Assembly: GCF_003977615.1 (NCBI RefSeq)
Contig: NZ_RYZR01000007.1
Location: 186,001-250,000, forward strand
Direction: 5' to 3'
Length of the DNA: 64,000 nucleotides
Source of the DNA: Dyella dinghuensis
GTDB lineage: Bacteria > Pseudomonadota > Gammaproteobacteria > Xanthomonadales > Rhodanobacteraceae
The notes beneath the pieces were generated by a model. That model was given only the letters and a program-made list of their open reading frames with translations. It was not told where the DNA came from and made no database searches. The position numbers and the translations under genes were made by a program. Positions 1 to 9,847 of the stretch are shown piece after piece; within the stretch, counting starts at the first letter, position 1; each line of letters starts with the position of its first letter.

Positions 1-2415
1 CACCCAATGCTGACCGACATTGGCGGCCAGGAAGAGGCTCAGATCGTAGTAATTGCCCAGCGGCTGCTGTTCGATCAGGTCGCCGTAGCGGTTGCCCACG
101 TATTCATACGTGATACCTCCGCGCAGGCTGCCCCAGCTGGTCGGCAAGGTATAGGCCGGCGTGAGGCGGAACTGCACGCGAGGCTGACGCTGTAGCACTT
201 TGCCATACATGCTGGCGAAGGCCGTCGCACCCGACTGCGTGGTGTATTCCTGCAAGCCGGTGTTGGAGTAGTAACCGTCCATGTAGTCGCCACTCAACGT
301 TACCGTGAAGTGCTCGAACGGCTTGAACGTCGTCGACAGATTCACGCCCTTGGTGTTGCTGCCGTAGAGCAGCGTGATCTGTTGACCCTGCGGATCGGTA
401 TAGGTGTACGGCACGCCGTAGAACAGGCGATGGTAAGCACTCACATCGAGATAGACCCAGTCCGACTGGTACTTGAAGCCAATTTCCTGGTTGTGGATCT
501 TCTCCACCGGAACGCTGTTGGGATATGCGCCGCGCAGATCGTCAAAGCCAGGGAAGTGCACGCCGTCGTTGAGTCGCACGTAGGCACTCATGTTCGGCGT
601 GAACTCGTAGTTGGCACCGATCGTCCACGATGGAGCGGTCTTCTGATACTTGATGTAGTTCAGACCGGGCGCGAGGACGCTCGAGCCATTGTTGTACAGC
701 GTGTACGGATTGTCGTCGAGATCTTTTGTTGTGTTGTTTTGAATACCACCGCTGGCCCGTTCGCGTTCGTCGCGGATACCCGCATCGAACAGCCAGTTGC
801 CCAGCTTCCATGTGTCAGTCAAGAAGAACGCCGTGTTGAAGCCATTCCAACGCTCATAGAGCGCGTACGTCGGTCCGCCGACGAAACCTTGATTGCTGCT
901 TAGCTGATACGTATTGGCGCCGTCGGCGAGGTCGACCACGATCGGGTTCGGGTTGCTGACTGCCTGCAGCAACATGTTGTTGCCCAGGTACCAGGTGTCG
1001 TGATCGTTGTAGACCGTGGTGAAGTTACCCACAGTCAGCGTGTTGCCTTCAAATAGTTCTTTGCTGATGTGGAATTCGTTGCTGATTGCGGCGATGTCCT
1101 TGTGGACGTACCACAAGCCCTGCGTGGTGACGTTCTGGTTCAGGCTTGCCGGTTGGCCATTGGTGTAGGTAGCCGTAACCGGAAGGCCGGCCGGCAACCC
1201 ATCGGCAGCTTCCGCGGTGGATATGTAATTACCCAATGTGGTCGGATTCGCACCAGTGCTGAAGAACGAGATGGTGTTCATCTGGCCGCCGGTGAAATTC
1301 AGCTTGTCCGACAGCGACCAGCCGTTACCGAAGTCCCAGTCGAAGTTGCCGCCGAACATGTGGATGTCGGCGCCGCGGCCCTTGGCCAGGTTTACCGGAA
1401 TGCCACCGGGCGTGCAGCCGGCGGTATAGCAAGGCGTGGTCTGGATAGTTTCATATTGATCGGCTTTGCTGCTAAACGTGCCGTAAAGCGGATTGAATCC
1501 GGGGTAGGCGGAAAAATTGCCTTGGCTCGGATTGAGAATGGGCGTATCCGTCACGAATTGGTTGTGATCTTTGAGCGCGCGCGCATAGAACATCAGCGAG
1601 CCGCTATCCCAGTCGCGCGTCAGCGTGGCAGCAAGCTGACCACCCTGGTCGGCGGTGAATTGCGGGTCGCGATAATCATCGCGGCGCCACCAGCCGCCGA
1701 TGCTTCCGTACCAGTTGTTGGCGATCTTGAAACCGAGGAAACCGTCGATGCGCTGCAAACCATCGGAGCCAGCCGTGTAGCCAATATCACCGGACGGTAC
1801 GTCGGTACCTTGCTTCTGGATAAAGTTTGCCGTGACGCCCGGCTGGCCGGTGCCATACAGCACTGCAGGGCCGCCCTGCACGATTTCCACGCGATCGATC
1901 GTGTCGTCGGGAATACGCGTCAATGACGACTGATCCAGGAAGGACAGAGCCATCGGATAGACCGGCGAACCGTCGATCTGGAACGTGACGTAAGGTGCAT
2001 CGCCGCCACCCGGGAAACCTGCGACTTCGATATTCGCACCCGTCTGGCCGCCGGACGATTCCGGATACACACCCGGCGACTGCTTCAGCAGGTCGGCGGC
2101 GCTGATCGGATTGGCTTCCTTGATCTGCTGCGAGGACAGCGAAGTGATCGAATACGCGGCATCGATCTTCTTCACGCCGCCGAACGTCGCGGTGCCGGTC
2201 ACGACGACCTGTTCCAGCGTCGAGGCGTTTTTCGCGTTTGCAGCTTGCTGTGCACCGGGGCTCGCCGGCGGCGTGGCGCTGGCAGGTGCCGTTGTGGTGG
2301 TCGAACTTTGAGTGGGCGTTGTCTGACTGGTTTGCTGCGCATACACGGTGCCGGACATCAGCGTGGCCGCGATCGCCGCTGGTAGTGCTAAACGAGTTAA
2401 AGACTTGCTGTTCAT
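1..2415 (-). CDS. TonB-dependent outer-membrane receptor, C-terminus cut by window edge
   Basis: The reading frame is open from the ATG at 2415 to the left edge (805 codons), so the end of the beta-barrel is missing. A signal peptide (residues 1-26, ending VYA) is followed by a Thr/Ala/Pro-rich linker, a TonB-box-like TLEQVVVTG (about 66-74), a plug domain (DLLKQSPGVY, later VEIVQGGPAVLYGTGQPG) and alternating beta-strand sequence. GGGGAGAA lies just before the start. Receptors of this type import ligands across the outer membrane with TonB/ExbBD energy. The gene lies 68 bases downstream of the GH65-PGM gene on the same strand, so it is probably co-transcribed and imports an oligosaccharide. 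The substrate is inferred from context only. Confidence 0.93.
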   Translation of the reverse strand, partial: MNSKSLTRLALPAAIAATLMSGTVYAQQTSQTTPTQSSTTTTAPASATPPASPGAQQAANAKNASTLEQVVVTGTATFGGVKKIDAAYSITSLSSQQIKEANPISAADLLKQSPGVYPESSGGQTGANIEVAGFPGGGDAPYVTFQIDGSPVYPMALSFLDQSSLTRIPDDTIDRVEIVQGGPAVLYGTGQPGVTANFIQKQGTDVPSGDIGYTAGSDGLQRIDGFLGFKIANNWYGSIGGWWRRDDYRDPQFTADQGGQLAATLTRDWDSGSLMFYARALKDHNQFVTDTPILNPSQGNFSAYPGFNPLYGTFSSKADQYETIQTTPCYTAGCTPGGIPVNLAKGRGADIHMFGGNFDWDFGNGWSLSDKLNFTGGQMNTISFFSTGANPTTLGNYISTAEAADGLPAGLPVTATYTNGQPASLNQNVTTQGLWYVHKDIAAISNEFHISKELFEGNTLTVGNFTTVYNDHDTWYLGNNMLLQAVSNPNPIVVDLADGANTYQLSSNQGFVGGPTYALYERWNGFNTAFFLTDTWKLGNWLFDAGIRDERERASGGIQNNTTKDLDDNPYTLYNNGSSVLAPGLNYIKYQKTAPSWTIGANYEFTPNMSAYVRLNDGVHFPGFDDLRGAYPNSVPVEKIHNQEIGFKYQSDWVYLDVSAYHRLFYGVPYTYTDPQGQQITLLYGSNTKGVNLSTTFKPFEHFTVTLSGDYMDGYYSNTGLQEYTTQSGATAFASMYGKVLQRQPRVQFRLTPAYTLPTSWGSLRGGITYEYVGNRYGDLIEQQPLGNYYDLSLFLAANVGQHWV

Positions 2416-2483
2416 CGATCGTTCTCCCCAAACGGTTTTTGTAGATGTTCGCGTGGCGCAAACCACGTCTGCTGTTGGCCGCT

Positions 2484-5400
2484 CTATGTCTTGAACAAGC
2501 TGATGTCGAACGCGGCAACGTTCGGCAACAGCACGTCTGCTCCGGCCAACGCTTGCGCGTGACCAATTCCCACCGCTTTCATTCCGGCTGAGTGGATGCT
2601 GGCAATGCCTGCCGCGGCGTCTTCCACGCCAAGGCATTCGCTCGGTGCCAGACCGAGGCCGCGTGCGGCGGCAAGGAAAATTTCTGGATCGGGTTTGGCG
2701 CGGCCGATGTGATTGGCGTCGACTACGTAGTCGAAAAGATCGGCGATGCCGAGCCGCTCCAGCAAAAGCGATGCATTGCGGCTGGCGGACGCCAGTGCCG
2801 TCTTCATACCCGCATGGCGTACCGATTCGATCGCCTTTCGCGCACCCGGCAGCAGGTTCTGCGGGCCGAAGCGTTCGATCTGTTCGCGGTAATAGGTGTT
2901 TTTGCGTGTAGCGAGCGCTTCTTTTTCGGCTTCGGAATACGTGCGCGCCGATTTCTCGAGAAGAATATCGAGCGAGCCGCGGCGATCCACACCTTTCAAA
3001 CGTTCGCCGACGCTATCGTCGAACGGAATACCCGCCTCCGACGCCAGCTTTTTCCAGGCCGCGTGATGCACCACGGCGGTGTCGGCGATGACACCATCGA
3101 GATCGAAAATGACTCCCTTCAACGTTGGCGACGGTAATGCAGTAGCTTGCAGCGGCATGCTGACGGTCTGTCCCGGGCTCAGTACCAAAAGCTTTCCGTG
3201 ATGCAGAATTTCCGTGGGCGTACCTTCGCGCAAGACGTAGTCCACACCACTTTTTGTGACGGACACGCGAATGTGACTGTTCCGCCAGCGAATGCCGAAT
3301 TGATAGCCGCGCCATGCAGCGGGAAGCGTGGGCGCGAAAGACGGGCGTCCATTCACTGAACGCATGCCACCAAATCCCCATGCGAAGGCGAGCCAACTGC
3401 CCGCCATGGCAGCCATGTGCACACCATGTGATGTATTGCCATGCAAGTTGTCCAGGTCCACGCGCAGTGTGTCGAGGAAATACTTGTACGCCTTGTCGGC
3501 ATAGCCAACTTCCGAGGCAACGATGCTGAATGTGGACGCCGACAGCGTGGAATCGTGCACGGTGACGCCTTCGTAGTAATCGAAGTTGCGTCGCTTGCTG
3601 TCTTTGTCGATGGCGTTGCCGGCCAGCACAAACGCTTGCAGCACATCGGCCTGCTTGCAGACCTGATGGCGATAGATGGTGAGCGGATGCAACTGCAACA
3701 GCAACGGACGATGACCGTGGGTGCTGTGTTGGGCAATCGCGAGCCGGGGCTTGTCGAGAAAATCGTCGTCCTGCGGAAAAATGTTCAGCGCAGGATCGAC
3801 CGGCAGATACATCGCGTCCGCAGCGGACAGCCACGCGGCGATTTCTTTTTCCGACAGATGGATGGACGCGGCGATGCGCGCGAATTCATCCGGATGGTCA
3901 TTCGCCAGCTGCGCAGCAACCACGGCGGCGTAACGCAGATGCTGTTGCGCCATGTGGTTGGTGTAGTAATTGTTGTCGACCAGTGCGGTGTATTCGTCCG
4001 GACCGGTGACCTGGCAAATGCAGAAGGCGTTGCCACGGCGCGGGTTATAGCTGCCGGCCTGCATCCAGATGCGCGCCATCTCGAACAGCACTTCCGCGCC
4101 GCCGTTGACGAGCAGGCCGGTATCGCCGGTTGCGTCGACATAAAGCCGTATCGCAAACGCGATGGCGCCGTTGATGTGGTATTGCGCCGAGCCGGACGGG
4201 AAATACGCGGAACATTCGTCGCCGCTGATGGTTCGCCACGCATATAGCGCGCCGAGCGGGTGATTCATTTCGCGTGCGTGAGCACGCGCGCGATCCAGCG
4301 TATTCACGCGGTATTGGAGCATGCTGCGCGCCTGCTCCGGTGACGTGAGCGCCAGCACAGGAAGGATGAAGGCTTCCGCATCCCAGAAATAATGACCTTC
4401 GTAGCCTTCGCCGGTGAGGCCTTTGGCGGCGGCGCTTCCGCTGCCGTCGCGTCCGGTCGACTGCAACAGATGGAATAGATTGAAGCGCAGCGCCTGTTCG
4501 ATGTCGGGGGCGCCGTCAATCGACACATCGGCTTCGCGCCAGAAGGTGTCGCAGGCATTGGCCTGGTCCGCGCGATGGGCATCGAAGCTTTGCGACAGTG
4601 CGTTTTCCAGCGTTGCAGCGACGTGGTGCAGCAGCGCTGTTTCCGTGTCCTTGCCTTCCGGCTGGCTCCACGCGTAGGCGACGTACTTTTCCAGCACCAC
4701 GCTGTCATGTGGTTGCATGTCCGCGGTGTAATGCTGCTGCACGCCTTGCCCGTCTTCGATGATCGCGCGTACGAAATGCAGGCCCTGCGCAATGCGATGA
4801 CGTTGCCCGCTGGCGAGCCGGATATGGCTGTTGCGCGTGCGTTGGCAGATCGATGCGAGCGTCTCGTCGGTGTCGGAGGCAGTGATGCTCAAGCCGCCTT
4901 CGATGCGTGCGCCGATACGCGGATCGTCGCCCTGTGCGGCGGCGACGTTATTGGCGACCAGGGCCGATTCCAGTGTGATGGGGCCACTGTAATCAATAGA
5001 GGTGACGCGAAAGCGGATGCACACGAGGGAGTGCGTGTGCAGGGGTACGATCCGCTCCGCGTCGAACTGCAAAGTCACGCCGGTGGGAGAGCGCCAGTGC
5101 AGTGTTCGTTGCAGGCAACCGGCGCGCAGATCGAGCGTCTGCTCGAACGACAGCCATTCGCCTTCGTTGAGATCCACCAGGGTTTCGCCAAGACGCACAC
5201 CAATGCGGGTGCCGTCGGGGACGGGCACGCGCGTGTCCGTTGTTCGGGCGAAGCCGGGAAAACGTTCGTGATATTCGATCGGGGTGCGTTCCCACACGCC
5301 GGTAAGAAAGCTGCCCTGGGTCGGACTGCGGCCTTCTTCGAGGCCGCCGCGTACGCCCAACGTGCCGTTGGCGAGCGCAAACAGACTCTCGAGCCTGGCT

Positions 5401-5504
5401 TGCTCGCTTTCGGTCGGGCGATGCGCAATCACCATCCGCCAGGGATCAATCGATGCCTGGCGAGCCGTGTCCGTGGCGTGTGATGGCACATCGTGGCTGA
5501 GCAC
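2484..5504 (-). CDS. Fused GH65 disaccharide phosphorylase / beta-phosphoglucomutase
   Basis: This 1006-residue two-enzyme fusion has an N-terminal GH65 beta-sandwich (about 20-290), an (alpha/alpha)6 catalytic domain (about 320-700) with FWDAE and the catalytic acid Glu504 in TGPDEY, and a small C-terminal domain. From about residue 795 it continues into a HAD-type beta-phosphoglucomutase starting FDLDGV (nucleophile Asp802, second Asp804) with the later AKPDPEIF motif. GH65 phosphorylases split maltose, trehalose, kojibiose or nigerose with phosphate to beta-glucose 1-phosphate, which the mutase turns into glucose 6-phosphate. The exact disaccharide cannot be told from sequence. I chose the GTG at 5504 because AAGGGGAG precedes it; an ATG at 5522 is in frame but lacks a good ribosome site. 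Confidence 0.93.
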   Translation of the reverse strand: MLSHDVPSHATDTARQASIDPWRMVIAHRPTESEQARLESLFALANGTLGVRGGLEEGRSPTQGSFLTGVWERTPIEYHERFPGFARTTDTRVPVPDGTRIGVRLGETLVDLNEGEWLSFEQTLDLRAGCLQRTLHWRSPTGVTLQFDAERIVPLHTHSLVCIRFRVTSIDYSGPITLESALVANNVAAAQGDDPRIGARIEGGLSITASDTDETLASICQRTRNSHIRLASGQRHRIAQGLHFVRAIIEDGQGVQQHYTADMQPHDSVVLEKYVAYAWSQPEGKDTETALLHHVAATLENALSQSFDAHRADQANACDTFWREADVSIDGAPDIEQALRFNLFHLLQSTGRDGSGSAAAKGLTGEGYEGHYFWDAEAFILPVLALTSPEQARSMLQYRVNTLDRARAHAREMNHPLGALYAWRTISGDECSAYFPSGSAQYHINGAIAFAIRLYVDATGDTGLLVNGGAEVLFEMARIWMQAGSYNPRRGNAFCICQVTGPDEYTALVDNNYYTNHMAQQHLRYAAVVAAQLANDHPDEFARIAASIHLSEKEIAAWLSAADAMYLPVDPALNIFPQDDDFLDKPRLAIAQHSTHGHRPLLLQLHPLTIYRHQVCKQADVLQAFVLAGNAIDKDSKRRNFDYYEGVTVHDSTLSASTFSIVASEVGYADKAYKYFLDTLRVDLDNLHGNTSHGVHMAAMAGSWLAFAWGFGGMRSVNGRPSFAPTLPAAWRGYQFGIRWRNSHIRVSVTKSGVDYVLREGTPTEILHHGKLLVLSPGQTVSMPLQATALPSPTLKGVIFDLDGVIADTAVVHHAAWKKLASEAGIPFDDSVGERLKGVDRRGSLDILLEKSARTYSEAEKEALATRKNTYYREQIERFGPQNLLPGARKAIESVRHAGMKTALASASRNASLLLERLGIADLFDYVVDANHIGRAKPDPEIFLAAARGLGLAPSECLGVEDAAAGIASIHSAGMKAVGIGHAQALAGADVLLPNVAAFDISLFKT

Positions 5505-5567
5505 GCTTTCTCCCCTTGGCATTTTCTGCTTGGTCTTTTCGTGGGCCTGGAGGGCCTGTCGGGGCCG

Positions 5568-5596
5568 AGCATAAGAGCGAATGATATCGATATCAA
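5568..5596 (-). promoter_or_regulatory. Predicted promoter of the GH65-PGM/receptor operon
   Basis: On the minus strand TTGATA (5596-5591) is followed after exactly 17 bases by TATGCT (5573-5568), a reasonable sigma-70 match. The -35 hexamer lies inside the palindromic operator, so a bound repressor would block polymerase. Prediction by eye only. Confidence 0.5.
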
Positions 5597-5610
5597 GATA
5601 TCGATATCAT
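5581..5610. promoter_or_regulatory. Tandem palindromic operator between GH65-PGM and lacI-type gene
   Basis: Two adjacent 14-bp sites, TGATATCGATATCA (5582-5595) and AGATATCGATATCA (5596-5609), together form a perfect 30-bp inverted repeat (14-bp arms, AA centre). A palindrome with a central CG is the usual form of LacI-family operators, and the site sits between the regulator and the genes it probably controls. The same motif recurs near 28562 and, degenerate, near 28705. Confidence 0.8.
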
Positions 5611-5731
5611 TGATGCAGAGCACCATTTGAAGCCAACGACAAGGAAGGGTGCCGGGCGTGCAATTGGACGTCTCGACGGCCACAGGCCACACTTGCCCAG
5701 CATCGCCCACTGTCATTCGAAGGTCTGCCGC

Positions 5732-6745
5732 TTGACGCACACCAAGAAGAAACAACCTGTCGCGCCACGAGCCAATCTGACCATGGCGGATCTGGCCGAG
5801 CTGGCGGGGGTCTCCAAGATCACGGTTTCCCGTGCGCTGAGCGAAAGCCCGTTGGTGAATGCCGAGACGCGCGAGCGGGTGCAGGCCCTGGCGCGCAAGC
5901 ACGGCTACAAGCTCAACGTCAGTGCGCGCAATCTGCGCTTGCGGCGCAGCCATACCGTGGCGGTGATCGTGGAGATGAAGCCGTCGTCCGGGCGCACGAT
6001 GTGGGATCCCTATCCGCTGTCGCTGCTCGGCGGTATTTCGCAAGAACTCACATCGGCCGGTTACAGCGTTCTGCTCACCACGCGGCAGGGCGCTACCGAT
6101 GCGCCGGTGCAGGCGGCGGACGGTATCATCCTGCTGGGTCAGGGTGCGCACCAGGATGCGGTGCGTTTCTATGATCGGCTCGGCATGCCGATGGTGGTGT
6201 GGGGTGCCGCTGAGCAGGGTGGCGATAACCATATCGTGGTCGGTAGCGATAACCGCCAGGGCGGCATCAGCGCGGCCGAGCGCTTCGTTTCCATCGGACG
6301 CCGCCATCCGGTGTTCATCGGCAATCCCGACCACCCGGAGATGGCGCAGCGCCTGTTCGGATTCGTCGACGAGCTGGCCAACCACGGCATCAAGCCGCTG
6401 TTGTTGCGACGGGCGGAATTTACGCTGGAATCGGGCATCGAAGCGGTGCGTTCGTTGTCGGACCGCAAAGTCCGCTTCGATGCCATTTTTGCGTGCAGCG
6501 ACTTGCTGGCGATGGGCGCGATTCGCGCGCTGGTGGAGTTGGGTCAGTCGGTGCCGAACGATGTATCGGTCATTGGTTATGACGACACGCCGCTGGGCGC
6601 GAGTTTTCTGCCGCCGTTGAGTACCGTGCGGCAGAACTGGCAGGAAGGCGGCGTGTTGCTCGCACGCAAGGTGCTCGCGCAGATTCATGGACAGACGGTG
6701 CAATCGCAGATGATGGCGACGACGTTGGTGGTGCGTGCGACCTAA
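5732..6745 (+). CDS. LacI-family transcriptional regulator
   Basis: An N-terminal helix-turn-helix (MADLAELAGVSKITVSRAL) is followed by a LacI hinge region (YKLNVSARNLR) and a periplasmic-binding-protein-like sensor domain ending in the family pattern VIGYDDTPLGASFLPPLSTV. From the TTG at 5732 the protein is 337 residues, the normal family size, and GAAGG lies 8 bases upstream. An in-frame ATG at 5783 would start directly in the helix-turn-helix, and starts further upstream add an Arg/His-rich stretch unlike the family. The gene is divergent from the GH65-PGM operon and probably represses it, with the disaccharide or a derivative as inducer. Confidence 0.9.
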   Translation: MTHTKKKQPVAPRANLTMADLAELAGVSKITVSRALSESPLVNAETRERVQALARKHGYKLNVSARNLRLRRSHTVAVIVEMKPSSGRTMWDPYPLSLLGGISQELTSAGYSVLLTTRQGATDAPVQAADGIILLGQGAHQDAVRFYDRLGMPMVVWGAAEQGGDNHIVVGSDNRQGGISAAERFVSIGRRHPVFIGNPDHPEMAQRLFGFVDELANHGIKPLLLRRAEFTLESGIEAVRSLSDRKVRFDAIFACSDLLAMGAIRALVELGQSVPNDVSVIGYDDTPLGASFLPPLSTVRQNWQEGGVLLARKVLAQIHGQTVQSQMMATTLVVRAT

Positions 6746-6766
6746 GGGTCGTCTTGCTTCGTCAAC

Positions 6767-8443
6767 TTATGTGGTCGGTTCGATGCGCACAGGCGGTGTC
6801 AGTACCAACCTGAAACAGCTTCCGCCGCCCGCTACGCGCACATATTCCAGTACGGCCTGATTGGCTTCCGCCATTTGCCTGGCGAGGTAAAGCCCCAGGC
6901 CTGTGCCGTATTCATGCGTGGTGTAAAACGGCTCGAAGATTTGCGCCGCTACCTTCGGTGCGATACCAGGACCGCGATCGATCACTTCCAGAATCGGTAC
7001 GCCATGTTCGCCGTGCCGCACTACCACCATCACACGCGCCGGTTCGCCGGGCATGCGTCCATAACGCAACGCGTTCTGCACGAGATTCCAGATCACCTGC
7101 TGCAATTGCTGCGGATCGGCGACAGCGGCAACCGGAGCAGGACTGTTGTCGATCACGCGCAGCGAGTCGGCGCCCAGATCGTTACCTTGCCGGTATTCCT
7201 CGACAAAACTGTGCGACCAATCGCCGAGATTGAGTGTCTCCGGACGCGAACGTTCGCGCCGCGACAACTGCAGGATATTCTCGATGATTTCGTTCAAGCG
7301 GCTGCAGTGATTGTTGATGATTTCCACCATGCGCAAGTCGGTGGGATTCATCTCAGTCGATTCGGCGAGCAGCTGTGCCGAATAGCGAATCGCTGCGAGC
7401 GGGTTGCGAATCTCATGTGCGATCGATGCGGAAAGCCGGCCCAGCGAACTGAGTGTCAGCTCTTCTGCGCGGCGCGACACGAGTGATGTGTCATCGAGGA
7501 AGATCAGCACCAGCGAATCGTCATTCGGTGCCAGACGGCTGAAACGGGGCACCACTTCGGGCATGCCATCGGCAAGTTGTGTCGCGGTTTCGTCCAGCTT
7601 GCCTGAGGTAATCCAGTGATAGAGGCGGCGCGACAACTCCGGCGCCACGCGGCCCAGGTCGCGCTGATCGGACGAAGGATTACCCAGCAGCATCCACGCC
7701 GATTCGTTGATCTGGTGAATGCGGTTTGCATCGTCCACCAGCAACACGCCGGTCTTCATGCGGCGAATGATCAGCTCGTTGACCTGCGCCAGATTGACCA
7801 GGTCGATGCTGCGTTGCTCGGCCAGCGCTTCGCTCGCGCGCAATTGGCGGCCGAGCACATTACACAGCACGACGATCGCGAAATAGGCCATGCCGAACAG
7901 GCCCGATTCGAGAAAGTCTCGATCGTCTGCCGTCGCGAGATGCGGCAGATTGAGCAGTGCCCGACCAAGCACGCCGAGTGTAGCGAGCGCAGCCAAAAAC
8001 AATGCCAGTCGCAGCGGCAGCAACAACGCGCCTGCCGCGAGGTTTACGGCGAGCATCATGGCAATGCCGATACGCGCATCGTTCATGGCGGAAATCGCCA
8101 GGACAGCGGCGACGATGTCGACCAGCAGCGTCGTGAGAATTGCCAGCCAGCCGAGCGTTCGTGTCACGTGTGTGACAGACACAATCGCGATGGCGAACAG
8201 CACAAACAGCACCGCGACGATGCGCGCGAGGCCGGCGTTGTCCAGGTGCGGCCAACCCACACCGATCGGCGTGAAGGCGAGTCCGACGTAAACCAGCGCC
8301 TGCGCCAGCCTGAAATAATTCAGGAACAACAATTCGTGGCGCGTCGTGGTGCTGTTGGCGGTATCGGTCAGCGCGCGATTGGTCACGGGTCGTGGCACTC
8401 GGCAACGGGGAGGCGGTTCAGTGTATCGGGAGCGGAGCCGCAC
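6767..8443 (-). CDS. pilS: PilS-like sensor histidine kinase
   Basis: Residues about 39-195 hold six hydrophobic helices, followed by a PAS-like domain (about 220-320) and a histidine kinase core: SIAHEIRNPLAAI with phospho-accepting His343, an N box (WNLVQNALRYG), DRGPGIA and GTGLGLYLA. The six-helix, PAS, NtrB-type kinase architecture matches PilS, which with PilR controls sigma-54-dependent pilin transcription. In Xanthomonads pilS lies beside sucCD, as here. The expected pilR is absent: downstream comes the stop codon of the convergent lacI-type gene after 21 bases. The first residues are uncertain; a GTG about 20 codons in is an alternative start. Confidence 0.82.
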   Translation of the reverse strand: MRLRSRYTEPPPRCRVPRPVTNRALTDTANSTTTRHELLFLNYFRLAQALVYVGLAFTPIGVGWPHLDNAGLARIVAVLFVLFAIAIVSVTHVTRTLGWLAILTTLLVDIVAAVLAISAMNDARIGIAMMLAVNLAAGALLLPLRLALFLAALATLGVLGRALLNLPHLATADDRDFLESGLFGMAYFAIVVLCNVLGRQLRASEALAEQRSIDLVNLAQVNELIIRRMKTGVLLVDDANRIHQINESAWMLLGNPSSDQRDLGRVAPELSRRLYHWITSGKLDETATQLADGMPEVVPRFSRLAPNDDSLVLIFLDDTSLVSRRAEELTLSSLGRLSASIAHEIRNPLAAIRYSAQLLAESTEMNPTDLRMVEIINNHCSRLNEIIENILQLSRRERSRPETLNLGDWSHSFVEEYRQGNDLGADSLRVIDNSPAPVAAVADPQQLQQVIWNLVQNALRYGRMPGEPARVMVVVRHGEHGVPILEVIDRGPGIAPKVAAQIFEPFYTTHEYGTGLGLYLARQMAEANQAVLEYVRVAGGGSCFRLVLTPPVRIEPTT

Positions 8444-8672
8444 CCGCCATGGGTGGCGCCTACGAAACCTTTTACGGCCAAGGACTTGGGCTGCCCCTTT
8501 CCATCGGGTCCGCCTGCTGCGAAAATACCGGGCCGTATTGCGCGGTTTACGTCATGTCGATGCATGGCTGCAGCGCACTGCACGCCGGCAGTGCCGTATC
8601 ACCGCCGTTATTCCCCGCCTGTGCTGATGCCACCGCGCAGGCCTTGTCTTCCCCATTCACTCGAGGTATCGA

Positions 8673-9833
8673 ATGAATTTCCACGAGTACCAGGCTAAAG
8701 AGCTGTTCGCGCAGTACGGCATCGCCGTGCCGCCGGGCAAAGTCGCCAATTCCCCCGACGCAGCCGTCGATGCCGCCAAGCACCTGGGCGGTTCGCAATG
8801 GATGGTCAAGGCCCAGATCCACGCAGGCGGTCGCGGCAAGGCCGGCGGCGTGAAGTTCTGCAAGAGCCTGGATGAGGTGCATGCCGCCGCCAAGGGCATG
8901 CTTGGCAAGAACATGGAAACCTACCAGTCTGCCGGCCGCGCGCTGCCGGTGAACCTGGTGCTGGTGACCGATGCCACCAACATCGCCAAAGAGCTGTACC
9001 TGTCGATTCTCGTCGACCGTGACAGCAAGGCCGTCACCTTCATCGCCTCCAAGCACGGCGGCGTGGACATTGAGCAGGTCGCCAAGGAAACGCCGGACGA
9101 CATCCACACCATCGTGGTGGACTTCATCGAAGGCCTGCAGCCCTACCAGTGCCGCCAGCTCGGCTTTGCGATGGATCTGACCGCCAAGCAGGTGACGCAG
9201 CTGACCAAGATCATGCTGGGCCTGTACAAGCTGTTCAACGAGAAAGACCTCTCGCTGGTCGAGCTCAACCCGCTGGCCATTCTCGAAGACGGCAACCTCG
9301 CCGCGCTCGACGGCAAGGTCAACTCCGACGACAACGCCGAGTTCCGTCATCCGGATCTGGCGAAAATGCGCGACCTCACGCAGGAAGACGCTGCTGAAGC
9401 GGCCGCCGTGCAGTACAACCTCAACTACGTGACCATGGACGGCAACATCGGCTGCATGGTCAACGGCGCAGGTCTGGCCATGGCCACGATGGACGTGATC
9501 AAGCTGGCAGGCGGCGAGCCGGCCAACTTCCTCGACGTCGGCGGCGGCGCGACGAAAGAGCGCGTCACCGAAGCGTTCAAACTGATTCTTTCCTCCGACA
9601 AGGTGAAGGCCATCCTGGTCAACATCTTCGGCGGCATCGTTCGCTGCGACCTCATCGCCGAAGGCATCATCGCCGCGGTGAAGGAAGTGGGTCTGAAGAT
9701 TCCGGTGGTGGTGCGCCTGCAGGGCACCAACGTGGAGAAGGGCCGCGAACTGCTGGCCAACTCCGGTCTGGCGATTACGCCGGCTGACGATCTCAACGAC
9801 GCGGCGAAGAAAGCCGTGGCCGCCGCGAAGTGA
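8673..9833 (+). CDS. sucC: Succinyl-CoA synthetase beta subunit
   Basis: This full-length 386-residue protein starts with the ATP-grasp segment [16 protein letters not shown] and has the nucleotide-binding loop [12 protein letters not shown], and LVELNPLAI plus [10 protein letters not shown] typical of SucC. With SucD it makes succinate, ATP (or GTP) and CoA from succinyl-CoA in the TCA cycle. GAGG precedes the ATG. The gene leads a two-gene operon with sucD, 14 bases downstream. Confidence 0.98.
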   Translation: MNFHEYQAKELFAQYGIAVPPGKVANSPDAAVDAAKHLGGSQWMVKAQIHAGGRGKAGGVKFCKSLDEVHAAAKGMLGKNMETYQSAGRALPVNLVLVTDATNIAKELYLSILVDRDSKAVTFIASKHGGVDIEQVAKETPDDIHTIVVDFIEGLQPYQCRQLGFAMDLTAKQVTQLTKIMLGLYKLFNEKDLSLVELNPLAILEDGNLAALDGKVNSDDNAEFRHPDLAKMRDLTQEDAAEAAAVQYNLNYVTMDGNIGCMVNGAGLAMATMDVIKLAGGEPANFLDVGGGATKERVTEAFKLILSSDKVKAILVNIFGGIVRCDLIAEGIIAAVKEVGLKIPVVVRLQGTNVEKGRELLANSGLAITPADDLNDAAKKAVAAAK

Positions 9834-9847
9834 GGAGCATCTAAGTC

